From NCBI GenBank assembly GCA_025642065.1, contig JAODUP010000348.1:129001-193000 (forward strand): 64,000 bases of DNA. The letters are read 5' to 3'. Source of the DNA: Paralvinella palmiformis. Taxonomy: Eukaryota > Annelida > Polychaeta > Terebellida > Alvinellidae. The translations under genes were made by a program, and so were the position numbers. Position 1 is the stretch's first letter, and each line of letters starts with the position of its first letter. The notes under the pieces are model-generated. The model made no database searches and was not told the origin of the DNA. It was given only the letters and a program-made list of their open reading frames with translations. Positions 1-12,904 of this stretch are shown one piece after another.

Positions 1-300
1 CAGGACAAAGTATACAAGATTTAAAGGTAATATATCAAGATATGTGCAAAAAGCATATCATATTTATTCAATATGATCAATTATTGACATTTTTATGGTT
101 CAGCCTCTTCCCAACCCCTTCTAGCTGTCTGATTCTCCCAGTTGTATTTAAATTTTAACTAGCTTGGGATATCAAGACTATGTACCAGTACTTTTTTTCT
201 TCTAAAATCAAAGTTTTCTTCTATAAGCATATTTATTCATGTGAATTTCACAGGCAATTTAATTCAATGATTTAAATCAAACCCTGGAAGTCTGTAATTA
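1..300. repeat. Dispersed repeat A, copy lacking the TIR insertion
   Basis: This stretch matches 47631-47810 and then 48726-48830 continuously, with scattered substitutions. The 0.9 kb TIR element that interrupts the second copy is absent here. The junction reads ATCAAGACTATGTACCAGTAC around 173-193, with one TA. The left end of the repeat is cut off by the window edge. Confidence 0.85.
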
Positions 301-1150
301 TTACTATTAAATTGAAACAAGCAGCTCGTCCTACCGAATTAGAAACTATGTTTTATTCAGTTGGCCGAAAATAGGGATGCGGCTTTGTGTGTTATGTCAT
401 GTGATCTTGTTGTGTTGTTAATGTTATGCCTTGATTTTCTTGATGGATGTTTTTGATTTATTGCTTTATATTCGTTTTCAACAGATATAATACAACAAAA
501 TAATTTATAACTGAAGATTGTTCAAAGTTGTAGGGCTTGATAACCCTGAAAAGGTTGTCTGTGAACTGGTCAGGATGTTTGTAAACAAAACTGTGGCACC
601 ATGTGATGTTTATCAAAGATGATGTCACACGATAATCCCTAGATTGCATAGTACACACTAGCAATGGCTCGTGAAAGTTTTGGGAATTATGATAGCTGGT
701 GGTTAGAATTGTTTTAATAGGGAATAAAATTATTGTTTGCTACATTATATTTACTTTGAAATACGATATTTCTGTCCCCATGACCTTAATTTAAGGGTCT
801 ACACTTCTTATATTATAGCATCTCTGGTTTACCTGATGCTTGAAGTGGGCAAAGTTTATGCCTAGCTCATCAGGCATTGGCACTTTAGTTATCATCTTAA
901 TTGTAAACTGATACTGAAAATTGCTATAATTTTATAGCATCCACTTTGTATAGCCAGCGAGACTCCCTATGATGGCAAACATTGCAGAAACACAGGAAAT
1001 GGAGACAATTGTGGAAAGTTGTTGTCAGGAAATGAAGTGTCTTTTTCTTTTGTTGTCAGTTAATTGATTTGATAAGCAATAGACCATTCCCAAGGGATGT
1101 TTGCAATTTGGAAACAGCAAGTGATTTATCTAGCCTGGAACATACAGTTA
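301..1150. other. No gene seen
   Basis: AT-rich non-coding sequence. I see no exon with splice sites, no long open frame and no clear repeat. Confidence 0.5.
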
Positions 1151-1620
1151 AAGGGATAGTCCACCTTCATTTCAAATTTTCTGGATTACTATAGCTAGGC
1201 TCACAAATGTAAATAATGTTAAAATATGTAAACGATCACCCACACATTAAATAATCCAGTTCAAAGTGCTGATGAATCGACTTTTAATGGCCTGTGGGTG
1301 CCGACATTTTGAAGCTAGACAGAGACCAGAAGCTCCAAATACTGACGTCACTTGAGTTTGACCGCAAGTCTGTACAGCCTGAACAAAAGCATGTGAGCGT
1401 CTGAGCAAAGAATTATTCCAACACACAGGGCCAGAAGAATCAGTAGCCTGGACCCCCGGGATATGTGGATATTGTCTTCGGGCTAGTGAATAGTCTAAAA
1501 CACTAGCCCTGCATTTTGAGGCAAGATATGCAATCGTCTCAAGTTTGTTTGCCGTAAAATGATTTTCCACTGTTTTGGAGCTCTTTTTTATCATAATTTA
1601 AAACACCTGCACCGATACCT
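1150..1620 (-). repeat. Probable decayed transposable-element segment with a 115-codon open frame
   Basis: The minus strand is open from 1594 to 1247 without splice sites. The conceptual peptide repeats LASKCR twice and has no domain I recognise. The segment begins near the phrase AAAGGGATAGTCCACCTT, and its base composition is higher in GC than its neighbours. It looks like part of an interspersed repeat and not like a host exon, but no second copy is in the window, so this is inference. Confidence 0.3.
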
Positions 1621-2365
1621 CACCAACGGTCGCTAAAAAGCACTGTTTCTAGTTGTAGGCTTGATTTTGGACCGATTTCCACAGAAAATGGGTCATGATA
1701 AAGACAAATATTTATCTCTGATAGTTTCCAGATCTGAAATAATGCTAAAATTTACTGCTGTACCCATTTCAGATGTCATATTTATAAATATTTACTGAAT
1801 ATAAGAACCATGCTTGAAGGATGAGAGTGATTTTGGTGAGCTGGTGATCTTGACTGGTAAACATCCATTTACATTATGATGGTCATGTGACTCAAATAAT
1901 CTCTCCTGATTGGTCAGTTGTCTTTGTTTACAGTAAATAAAAGCATATGGTCTTATTTATATGGTGGATTTCTGTCCCTTTCCTGTTTATTTGTTTGATC
2001 ACTGGTGTTTGTTGTTCAATTTTGTTAATATTATGACATAAACAATGATTCCATATATCATATTAACTGTTTTTATACTTTGCTGAAGAAATTATATGTA
2101 GTTTTCAGTAACTTAATTTCTTCCTTGATCCACCGTGTATGAATTATTACTGTCTTTGTTTGCTATTTTCTGCTTTATTTTATATATAAACAACAATAGG
2201 CTTATATTATCACCTCAAAAGTCACAAGAAAAAAATTCCTGGCCAGATTGTGGACATGACCAATAATTTATTATTGGATGAACTATGAACTGTTGATTAT
2301 TATATACTTGTAATGTGTTACAGTGTGAATCAATAAAACCACAAACACAAATTATTGTCTTTATT
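1621..2365. other. No gene seen
   Basis: AT-rich non-coding sequence. CENPN introns or intergenic DNA could lie here. No exon was found on either strand. Confidence 0.4.
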
Positions 2366-2535
2366 GCCTCTGTGGTCTAATTGGTAGGGCATTGGACCAC
2401 AGATCACTACCACCTGAGTTTGAATCTCACTGTGGGCATGCACAGTCAGCTTTTCATCTTCGCTTCATTACCTTTGGAGGTCACTCGCCCCATTTAGCCA
2501 TGTGCACAAAAGTGGCCGTAATTAAAGCATCAGTC
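2366..2535 (+). repeat. tRNA-derived SINE, head type 1
   Basis: The head looks like a tRNA promoter: an A-box-like TGGTCTAATTGGTAG and a B-box-like GAGTTTGAATCTC. It is followed by the shared body (TTCATTACCTTTGGAGGTC, then CATTTAGCCATGTGCACAAAAG). The same family recurs at 8612, 18667, 33059, 45134 and 56451. Confidence 0.8.
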
Positions 2536-3226
2536 ATACACAAATTTACAATCTGGTGTTCTTGGACAATTTCAGCATAGTTTTATTCTGACTAGTAAAA
2601 AAATATGGTTTTAATAGCTAGTAAATTTTTAGTGGGCTAGTGGATTTAAATTTTACTAGCCATGGGGCTATAGTCACTAGTGAGATGTAGAAATATTTTT
2701 CTGGCCCTGCCAACAAATAACGCAATTATCTTGTTAAAATTATGTCATGAATGACATACAACCGTATCAGTTTGAGCCAGAAGGAACCTTAGAAGAGGAA
2801 GATGATTCCAATTGTTTCGAAGAAAGCGGAATCGTTGAAGAAACCTCGAGGAGAACCATCAACTGGGAACACTGACTGGTGTCTGTGTGAACTCTGTGCT
2901 CTAATGGATTAACCACTCAGTCCACTGTGAAACTGAAGTAAGAACCAACTCTGAACTCACTGATATAAACAATAAAACTACTGCATTCACTTTCAAGCTA
3001 ATGCTGTAACCTTACTTCATACTTGTTATTGTTACTTGTAAAACCCTTAATATAAGAGTAAGAAAAATTTATTTAGAGTCGATAAAAGCGTAACAATAAC
3101 ATTAGTGACAATCACTATTACATCGACATAAATAAGTGTAAACAATAACAAGTACAATGAACATTACATATGATATGATTTTATACAAATGAAATATTTA
3201 TGATAAAATGATATGATAAAAATATT
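2536..3226. other. No gene seen
   Basis: Non-coding sequence between the SINE and a LINE tail. Nothing supported as a gene. Confidence 0.45.
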
Positions 3227-3930
3227 TCACCTGTTAATAATATTACATTGTAGGCATGATCCACATTTACAGGATGGTACCCAATCATGAAGAAGGGTCT
3301 TAAAACTACTAAAGCTTCGGGCATTTCGTATTATATTTGGCATCTTATTCCAATAAAATGGTGCAGAATAGGTAAAAGAATTCTTACCATACTTGACGGT
3401 TTTATATTGTGGGATACATATATTATTATCAGATCTTAAATTAATATGTACATTTTTTGGTTTAATCGGAACATTTAGATACAGCGGATACTTGTCATGT
3501 GAAATCTTATATACAGCTTCCATAAACTTTCTAATCCGTACAACATATAGTGGGTGTTTATTACAATTTTCTACTAATAATTTATAGGAACTTTTGAAGT
3601 CCAACTTAATAAATAATAGTGCTTTTTCTTGAAGCTTTTCAATTTTATATGTGTTACATTTACTAGAGAAGTGCCATATAACAGAACAATAATTAAAATA
3701 ACATTCGATAAAACTATTATAAAGTAAAAACTTACTTAGCTCATCAAGTACATTACATAATCTAGCCAGTATATTAATTTGATTTCCTGCCTTCTGACAA
3801 AGGTTGGATATATGAGTATCAAAATTTAATTCACTATCTAAAGTTTAACCCCAGAATCTTGACATTATTCTGTGGAACAATATCATGTTTTCCTATCTTA
3901 AAACTACCTAAATTTTCATTTTTGCCAAAA
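3227..3930 (-). mobile_element. 3' part of a non-LTR retrotransposon (LINE) ORF2, decayed
   Basis: The longest frame, 3604-3227, encodes the typical tail of CR1/Jockey-type ORF2 proteins. It has a run of basic and aromatic residues, then a segment reading YGKNSFTYSAPFYWN, and ends in a short Cys-containing stretch (CKCGSC). Upstream on the same strand (3930-3605) the frame continues through NSFIECYFNYCSVIWHF, which matches the region just after the reverse transcriptase, but with a break in frame. The catalytic core is not present. This is a 5'-truncated, inactive copy. Confidence 0.75.
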
Positions 3931-4341
3931 ACAATACATTGATGATTGATTGATACTTATCAGGATTACTAATCCGATTAACCATCATTATCATATTATT
4001 ACTCTCACACCATGTCACGTTGTTTATGTGATTAAACGGGAGTTCACTAAATAAGTGGTACCCATAATATTTAATATGGTTTCAATAATGTACTGTTTGT
4101 TGTAAGACATGTCAGAAACTGGTTAGAATTATATCCACATGTTAATGTCTTGTTACGATGGTATTTGGGTTCGACAGTGGTTTTTACTAGGAAACACTGC
4201 TCCGGTGATACTTGGCGCCACCTATCGATTATAACCGAAAACCGCCTTTATCAAATCACTAGACTAGATCTAAACATTTTAAATCAATTAATATCTTTCA
4301 ATATCCCTCCAAATCGTGACAAAAAGAATAATAATACAAAC

Positions 4342-4503
4342 CTTGAATTTCTTCATCACCATATCGACAAAGTCTGCTTTCTTTACGTGTTTAAGATTTA
4401 CATCTGAAAACTCTTTTGATAACGACTTCCAGTTTTCAATAATGTACGGATAATCGGCTATCTTGAAACGTCTCAAAATTGATTTAAGCAGAGTGGCATC
4501 CAT
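4342..4503 (-). CDS. CENPN: Probable first coding exon of CENP-N (partial gene)
   Basis: CENP-N is a kinetochore protein that reads CENP-A nucleosomes and pairs with CENP-L. This exon encodes 54 residues, starting MDATLLKSILRRFKI and ending VDMVMKKFK, followed by a clean donor (AAG|gtttgt) at 4341. It aligns with the N-terminal pyrin-like region of vertebrate CENP-N: both begin with MD, share a basic helix, then a spaced Trp (W25) and an F/V-rich helix at the same distances. An in-frame ATG lies 18 nt upstream (4521). I chose the one at 4503 because it matches the family N-terminus. Later exons should lie to the left; none was found inside the window. In vertebrates CENPN is a direct neighbour of CMC2, which is the next gene here, and this supports the call. 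The match is from memory of the family and needs a search. Confidence 0.5.
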
Positions 4504-4779
4504 TATGTATATTCCAAACAAAGATTCACTGAGTAATAAACTATTTGAATGGTTACTCTAACGATGTATTAGAATGCTGAAGGAATTATTTCAATCAATG
4601 TACGTGAAATAACAATTTAAAAACAGCGCCATTTTGCTTTTCTACAAATGCTGACCGTAACAAATACTTTATACGAATGCACATTTCTATATTTAAGAAA
4701 TTTAATAATTAAAGCTACCATGATAGATCCAGATATTTTTTTACTCTACATTTCCCCCATTAAATTAATAAACCAAAGA

Positions 4780-4812
<33 letters not shown>

Positions 4813-7054
4813 TAAGCTCTGATAAAATAATGCTATTGTTAGACTCTGCATAAAAAGAAGGTAGTACTATTTTCCATAAAGGGTATTAAGCTCTGAGTCA
4901 TAATATTATAGGGGAGACCGTTCAAAATACCTTTTAATGTAAAGCAGTTATTTTCCATATCTTATTTTAACTAAATCATTTTATTAAAATTGGGCCATAA
5001 CAAGTGCACTATTCATGGCAAATATGCAATAAATAGCTGGTTTCGTTTATATCTCTTTAAATACTCCTTTCTTTTACATCATTCACTTTCATGAAACACA
5101 TTTTAGCATATTCAGACATTAATGCTTTCTCTCGTATGATGTGCCATTCAGTGACCATTGGAATGTATTTGTATTTGACCCAATGCCTCCTACAGATTGA
5201 ATGGGGCCTCATTTCTCAGTAGAGTATGTAAAGTATGTGATATCACAAATTTTCACATGATCACATCAGCCGAAGACTAACATTATAAATGAGTCAATAT
5301 TCAGGAAGTCTTAATAAAGTTGATCTAAATCAATTAAACTAATTGGTTCTTTATTCTTAGAAATTAACATTTCCCTGCTTCATTCGACCTGAACAAAACA
5401 TTCTGTAAATATTGATGGTGTACTTATTTTGCCCTATATTTTGCATTTAATTGGCTAAAACCTACGTGATATTTTCAATAAAGGAATAATTTGTGATGCT
5501 CATCATGCTTTGTATTCATTCAGTGGTATTCCCTTTAAATTAATTATACTATTGGAATATGTATTTGCTATTGTCATTGTTAATATACAAAATGGCGAGA
5601 ATTCTATAAAAGAGTGGATGCAAGTAGCATATTATCGGTTTCATCAGCAACTAGAATGTCACTCTGGAGCTTGACTGGTACAATCCTCAGATGAGCACAG
5701 TGGTGTAGCATGTGCGGACTGCACAGGAAGGCCACTGGGGGATTACTATAATTTTCTTGCGATCTCGAGATACTTTTTGGGAAATGGTTGTAGAGCCTAT
5801 CCAGTTTAGTATTTGATCTTTTCTTTTTGGGTTGACCATATTTGTACTTTTTTCTACCACTGTAGTTATTTACGTTGTTGGATATACCACAATAGACAAC
5901 TTGCTAATTTGGAAACTATTCATGCTCTTATATTTGTATAACGTACACACCACAAAATTATTATTAAGCTGTATAGGCTACTGAAGAATTTGCTACAATC
6001 AACCTAATAATTTTGTAATTCTGATTAACTAGTTGCACTCTTGTTTATCATACTTTGTCATCATCACATATTTTCTAGTCATACTTATGGTTTCACTGTG
6101 ATCTTCGGTTTTCTGACCCAGAATATTTTGTTGGTGTTCTAAAATGCCAGTGTCTGAAACAGGATTTGCCACAGCCCAACACTATATCACAAACACATTT
6201 GCAAACATGAAGTTCGCTGTTTGGTATTAATCTGCTGCATCCCTCAAGAACACAACCATTGAATTTTCTAGCTTCAGATTGGTATTGCCTCTAGCTCACC
6301 CATATCGATGAAATATATATTCTAAAACTTGGTGTTATACAAATCAAAATTTTAAAACAGAATATTTCTCTCAGATGTTGGTAAGTTTGTCTGATATTTG
6401 TGATGTCTCCTCTATAAAGGTGAAACTGACTGGCAATGCATAGGAGTTTATCAATTCATGACAAAACCATTGTGTATGAGTGACTGTTTTGTTTAGCCTT
6501 GGCACTGGCCTCTATTAGGACATGTAATCAAGGATATATTTCCTATGGGCAAGCAGTGAAACTGATGAATAAAACAAGCCTGTACACATCGTCAGGAATT
6601 AACCTAAGGACTCTGACATTATCAAGGTAATGTTCTACTAAATGATTCAATATCAGACAAATATACATACAAAAAGTTTTGGGCATGGCAGTAATTCACA
6701 GGTAGGTATTAACCAGGCAACCATGATGTTACTTGGATATACAGTCCATCAAACAAAATTACTCTAAAAATGTTTTGTTAAGATTAATCTGTTTGCAGAC
6801 TGCCAAGAAAGCATCATTAAATTGCATATCCAGTGTTTAAACCAAATGGCTTTTCATTCATACTGAGACCATACTCGCAACCAAAACATTAAGCCAAAAC
6901 CTTTTCTCCTAGAAAAGAATCTAATGTCATTATATTATTTCTCTTTTTATTCCTGCAAGGAAGATATAATACTTGGTAAAACTGATTTTTTTGTGTAACA
7001 CATAATGTATGGAAGAATGTATCTTCCAATCAGAGGTGAAAATCAGCATACATT
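4504..7054. other. Intergenic, no gene seen
   Basis: AT-rich sequence between the CENPN-like exon and CMC2. It holds a (TA)n tract at 4785-4811 and no supported exon. The CENPN promoter should lie just right of 4503, but I see no distinct element. Confidence 0.5.
4785..4811. repeat. (TA)n microsatellite
   Basis: Uninterrupted TA dinucleotides. Confidence 0.95.
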
Positions 7055-7060
7055 TTTATT
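7055..7060 (-). terminator. CMC2 polyadenylation signal
   Basis: TTTATT on the plus strand reads AATAAA on the minus strand, about 55 nt after the CMC2 stop codon. Confidence 0.6.
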
Positions 7061-7114
7061 TTTAGTTTCATGACAAATACATGATATTTATAAGCAATAA
7101 AATGTAAATTCTAA

Positions 7115-8388
7115 TTAAAATTTTGGAATAGTCTTCTTTTTCTTCTCTTTATTTTTCATTCTGTTATCATTTCTCTGCAAAAAACAAAATAAAATATGTA
7201 TTGTTATGATGTGGTATAAAACTCATACTGTAACTAGACAGGCATCAATTTCAAAATTCTGCAAACAGTAATGATAATCGCACCACTTACCTCCTTCTTT
7301 AAACATTTGCCCACAAGCAAATCAACTGAACTACATTTCCCAAAATATTTGCCAACTGGATACTGAAATAAACAGACCAGATAAAATATTTTTAAAAAGT
7401 ACACTTCTAGTCTAATAACAGCGATAGAAAACAAAACGTTTGGTAATAAAATTTCACACGGAAGAAAAAATAGTCAGAATTGCCACAAAAAAACAATGTA
7501 CAGCAGGCATGGAGATGGTGAGTTAATAAATTACAGTTATTTCAAGATTGTTCACATACAATTTTGAAATATGACCAATTACAATTCCCATACAATTACC
7601 TATCTTATGTTTTCTAGAGTTTGATAATCATAGCAAGTTCTGATTTTAGACAGAGTGCTGTAAACCACTGATAAAAACCATCAGATCTAAAGCAAATTAT
7701 TTCTTCAAAAACCATCTTGAAACAAAACCACCACAACATACTTTGGAAGAATGCCCATATATATATATATTTCCAAGTATGAATTCAGGATATTATACAT
7801 AGTACATAAAATCTTTATTAAAAGCACTATCACTAATAAAATCATGTCTACAAACTGCTGCTTCATTTCATTTCCAACAATATTATTAGAAGTCAAAACC
7901 CAATCTTATTTCAAATGAGTCAGCTGCCCTACAAAGAAGGTGTCCAAAACTACTGTAGTGTTTTTTAGGACAAAAGTATTTCTGTGTGGTATAAACCAGG
8001 TTTTTATGGTGTCTTGTCAAAAATAAATCCTCTAAAACGACAACCAAAAAAATTACTGTGATCAATAAAACTGCAAAATTGATCACATCATTACAATTAT
8101 ACTGAGAATCAGTTCATTACAATGACTTGCCAAATCATAATAACAATCTCAATTACTTTAAAAAGTACAATTATTTCTCCTCAAATACAATTACTAAATG
8201 CTGAATATTGTTATGTATCCTGGAACATGAATAAATTAAAGTTCATTCCTGCTCACTCTAACAGTGGGTTTAAAATACAAAATTTCCAAATACTAACTTC
8301 TCTGTGGCACTCGTGAAGTAGTTTGATCAATTTATTGCATTCTGTTGAATGAAGATGAGGTGACAAATCTGGATGCATGGTACAGATT
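7115..8388 (-). CDS. CMC2: COX assembly mitochondrial protein 2 homolog, complete
   Basis: CMC2 is a small twin-CX9C protein of the mitochondrial intermembrane space needed for cytochrome c oxidase biogenesis. The coding exons, in gene order, are 8378-8298, 7362-7291 and 7174-7115 (all phase 0). They give 70 residues. The N-terminus [15 protein letters not shown] is almost identical to the family start. The two CX9C motifs are C14/C24 and C37/C47, with the helix between them carrying the GKYFGKC segment. The C-terminus is a lysine-rich tail ending TIPKF. Splice sites are canonical (GAA|gttagt; GAG|gtaagt; acceptors ttcag and tgcag). The start exon has its own acceptor at 8389, ten bases before the ATG, so a non-coding 5' exon lies further right and was not located. 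The human protein is slightly longer at the C-terminus. Confidence 0.93.
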
Positions 8389-8611
8389 CTGTAACAACAA
8401 ACAAAATAAGACATGTGAACAACTTATGGTTGTGATCGTATCTCTTCATGAAGATACTAACAATATAAATAATGACCCCTTCTTTTTTAAACCTAAATAT
8501 AATGAGCACTAGACTGACCGCACCGAGAAGTCAGATCAACCTGAGAAAATGTTGTGATTATAACATTCTGGCCATTAGAAAACAAATACCACCAGTGCAA
8601 CTACATCAGTA

Positions 8612-8765
8612 TTAGCATGTTGGATCACATATCACTACCACCGAGTCTGAATCTCAGCATGGCCATATCTGAAGGGTGTTTCATCTTTGACTTCACTTCA
8701 TTATCTTTGGAGGTTGCTTGACTCATTTAGCCTACCATGTGCATAAAACATCACCAGTAGTGATT
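8612..8765 (+). repeat. tRNA-derived SINE, head type 1, partial
   Basis: It lacks the A-box end but keeps the B-box-like GAGTCTGAATCTC and the shared body with TTATCTTTGGAGGTTGCTTG and CATTTAGCCTACCATGTGCA. Confidence 0.75.
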
Positions 8766-11700
8766 ACATATGATTCCTAACTAAATCTGGTTGCTGGTAG
8801 AAATAGCCTCAAAAGCTGCACTATAATAACACCCACCCACCCAATAACCTTAAAAATTGAATCACTTACAGGATGCATTTCTTTTCCAACCTCTTGGGAC
8901 TAATTTACTGATGTGACTTATAGCTGAAACTAATTTCTCTGCAAACAAATACATTAACTAAATACTGAATTTGTTTTTAGCCTTTCATTGTACGATCTAT
9001 CTACCCAAATCAAACTTATGTTTCTAAGATATAGTCTATCCCAATAAACAGGGTTGCCATTCATTCATATAAGTATTCAGAAGTTACTGACTGACAGCTT
9101 CATTTCCCCTGATCATACTACCTGAATAATCATGATAACTGCAACAAAGATACAGTTAGCAATTATTTTCATCATTTCAGATAAATTAAGTGTTTATAGA
9201 AGAGTGAATTATACTACAGTGTATCTATATATATATATATATATGCATACATGATTTCATAATACAAATATATAAATCACCCACTCAGATTGCTGAGTTC
9301 AATATCTATACTACCAAAATAACACTAAGTCATTCACAAAACACTGTCTGACGTAAGACATTCAAGTTTGTGGCATTATGACATAAGAAAGTCATATTTC
9401 CATGACTATGATTATGAATGGATTTTCCTTGATTTGTCTCAAAATTCCCCTGATCCAACTTAAAATTCACTGACCAGTGGCAAACTTGGGTTTTATATGA
9501 TTTTTACCTGCACTGAAATTTCAAGTTAACAAGACAAAAAAACAAAGGACTGATACCTGTAACACAGCTGACCAGTATAATATGTATGAAAAATATGTCA
9601 TAATGAGACTTTTTTGTGCAAATTATCTATATCGAAGAAAATAACATAAATTTCTAGTACAAATTTCAGATAATTAATAAATTTCATCGTATCACAGTCG
9701 TTAACATGATTCAAAAGTATGATAGTTTTGATACTGATCACAATGGTACTGGCTTCCCACTTGGATACGAGATTCTCACATTCACGTTTCAGTAAGATAC
9801 CAGATAGACAGACTTCTCAGACTGCGTAAATCCCTAGAGCCTAGTCTAGATCTACCTGTTATTATCTTTTATTCCAGTCCCAAGTCTGGTTGAGCGATTA
9901 GATCTACTCGCTTATCACTGTTAACTTGTTTAACCAGACGTACTTTAATATATTAATAAATTTAAAAACAAATGCAAACAGCTGAAACAATCAAACATAG
10001 GTTTTATAACCTGTTTGACTGAAAATCAGTGAAACACTGACCCTCAGACTGTCTAAGTCTGTAGGTAACACTTATCTCGTCTTGAATGTCAAATAATGTA
10101 GATTATTGCCATGGCATGGGTTCTCAATCTATAAGCTTATTAGTGTTACCTCTCTGTATATATTGTATCATGAAAAAAATGTTATAATATACATGTCAAT
10201 TATGTACAATATATGGACGAATAAAAGCACTTACACTTATATTCAGTCACAGTGACTGGATTCTCTAAGACTAAGTCTAAAACAGCGAAAGAACTTAAAC
10301 TGTATAGATTGCATCAGAACAAGTAAAACAATTTATAATTAATGTCTCCACTAAGTGACGATCATCAAGTGGTCTACATGCAAAAGTAAAACAGATTTGT
10401 TAAACCTCTCATAGCGTATTGTTTAAATACTAACTTTTTCGCGACTGACAACCTTCACCAACAGAACATCAACAACACACTTTTCCCATACTTCGTGCAC
10501 GGGTTTTCTAATAACCACCGCTTGGTTTTTCAAGGTGGTTGAACCAGGTCGGTTCGTACCCAACGCAGATCGTATCATGTCATGTCGTACCAAAGCAATT
10601 TATTTATTCAGGTTCACTCAGGACAGTCGTTACAATGATGACACGGGACTGCTGTAACACAGGCCTTGCGCGACTCGTTTTTCTGGCAGAGGGGTGTTTT
10701 CATAAAATAACTGGATATGCATACACACAAAATACACTGCAGTAATTGCGTTAGCCAATGCGCTATCAAATAACCTGTGAAAGATGAATGTAAAATTTTC
10801 GATTCTGAAATAACAACAAGAATAATAGATAACGATCAATCTCTTGGCTTATCTGGTGATATTATCAGAGAATTAATGCTATTTAAGATTGGAAAACTCC
10901 TCGATCAGCGAAGGCAGTTTTTGTTATAATGTCGACGGTGGTTCCATCTAGCGGTAAACGTGATCGTGACTTAATTCAGCACGTACTTCGATCAGAAATA
11001 ATTATTAAATAAATAGATATGTATATTTAAGTTAATCATACATCAATAAACTGATATAAAATGTTGTTTTGAACTAATGCATGGCAATAATTCAAATCAG
11101 AACGAGCTTATTAAGAAAATTCAACCATTAGTTTCTGCAGGAGATGGGCGATAATAGAAGAAAGATTCATAGGCATTTCCTTAGCTTCGGCCCATGATCT
11201 TTACTGACTTTAGGGTTCGGATTGAACACGTGTATTCGGTTTTTGTAACAACACGTAACTGTTTATTCATCCATTGCGGAGGCGTGACTACAGAAATAAT
11301 CACGCGACTATTATAATTCCTATACATAGTTGCTAAGATTATCCAAGCAGGCTATCTGCCACGCTAACAAGTCCCATACAGTCACTGTATGGTTTAAAAT
11401 TTCGCGGACAATTTTGTGTTGAGTTGTTGCACGTTCGAAGTCTAAAGATAGAAAACCCCCTTATATACAGTTTGATATAACCTTCTCCCATGTTGATCTA
11501 GTCCGCTTCAGATTTGGTTATGGTTGGTGAATAACGGTGTGCTTTGAAATATCGTTTTCCCCGAATGGCCTAGAAGGGAAAGCAAAATTAAACTTTCCGG
11601 ACAGACCGGAATTCGCCAGTTTTTGCTGTCACCAATATGTTCAAAATGACGATATCGCCAAATTTTGCTGTCGTCAAATTAAGCTGATCTAGAGTATGCA

Positions 11701-12339
11701 GATTATAGCCTTTAAAACAAAGACAAATGTGCCTACACACTAGATGTCTAAAATCCGTCAGCGGGAATTTTAGCTTTTTTTTCTATTTCATTTACTGTCG
11801 TGTTTTCGGGGTATACGTCTTTGTTAAAATTGTTAAAAATTTGTAAAAAGCCAACTGTACCGAAATTTAAATAATACATAAATTGGTTGTCGCAATAAGT
11901 TTTGTATTTCATGGATCAGTTTGAGCTGGCAGCCATCTGGATAAGTAATTATGAGACAGTATATACACGCATGCTCAGTGAATACAAACGGAGAGTGATG
12001 ACGTCACAAACAACTTATGAATGACAGTATTTCACTGGGCAAAGGTATGTTGGAGTTTTTACAAAGGATTATAGTACCGAATATCCATGATGATTCCATA
12101 TGTTACAATTATGATATTTAAAAAGATTTTACATTTTTAAATCAATGTATTTCACACAAAGAAAACAATATGTTGAAACTATGGGATCAATCTGAAAAAA
12201 AGATATTGACAACCAAAGAATTACTTTTAATTTACGTGTATTGGTGCATTGCAAACAGCACCATTCGTCTAGTGACAGCACAGCAGGTCTAGTGTTAAAA
12301 TATTTTACTAGACCTGCAGGTCCAGTAAGGCTATACGTT

Positions 12340-12344
<5 letters not shown>
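8766..12344. other. Intergenic, no gene seen
   Basis: Probably contains the CMC2 promoter and 5' non-coding exon. A weak candidate is around 10440-10560, where the minus strand shows an AAG|gttgtc donor and the sequence is less AT-rich, but there is nothing decisive. A short (TA)n tract lies at 9229-9245. No protein-coding exon was found. Confidence 0.4.
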
Positions 12345-12394
<50 letters not shown>

Positions 12395-12434
12395 ATATAT
12401 ATATATATATACACACACATATATATATATATAG
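12345..12434. repeat. Compound microsatellite (CA)n-(TA)n-(CA)n-(TA)n
   Basis: About 48 bases of CA repeats are followed by TA blocks split by a short ACACACAC block. Open frames across it are low-complexity artefacts. Confidence 0.95.
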
Positions 12435-12617
12435 TCGGTAAATTATGCATAATACGAAACATTAGAAAAACATCTATTGGCCGACATAATAAAAATGAGA
12501 TGGAACTATATGTACACATTGATGAGAGATGAAGGACAAGAATATCACAACTTACAAACAAAATTTAAACATAAACCAAGAAAGTGATACATAAGATCTC
12601 AAAGAACGTCATAGATT

Positions 12618-12830
12618 TTATTTAAATTCATAAATCACAATAAGAACACTGATATACTGGTACATCCCAACACTTAATGCCTTTTTAAACTGCTTAGAAA
12701 CTAGTACTTCCTTAAATTCATTTGTTAATTCATTCCATATAGCAATACCATAATATAAAAAGGTTTCGTTTCCAAATTTAAAGCTGGACTCGTCTAACAT
12801 CACGTTATACTTCTTGTATTATATACGTTT
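12618..12830 (-). mobile_element. LINE ORF2 C-terminal fragment
   Basis: The 61-codon frame holds the tail motif of CR1/Jockey-like elements (GNETFLYYGIAIWNELTNEF followed by a lysine-rich stretch). No reverse transcriptase core is attached. Inactive remnant. Confidence 0.6.
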
Positions 12831-12904
12831 TTCTGTAAAGTGGCTATATTTGTATAAATATATAAATCTGTTCTAAAACACACCTGTTCAAGGTCGCTTT
12901 CACA

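Noticed and set aside
2366..2450. Possible tRNA genes at the SINE heads
   Set aside because: A- and B-box-like phrases are present but the cloverleaf stems do not pair well, and each is followed by the same SINE body.
7705..8086. Two minus-strand open frames between the CMC2 exons
   Set aside because: They lie in a CMC2 intron, are hydrophobic AT-rich translations, and have no family match.
12129..12561. Open frames on both strands rich in Cys-Val or Thr-His
   Set aside because: They are translations of the (CA)n and (TA)n tracts.
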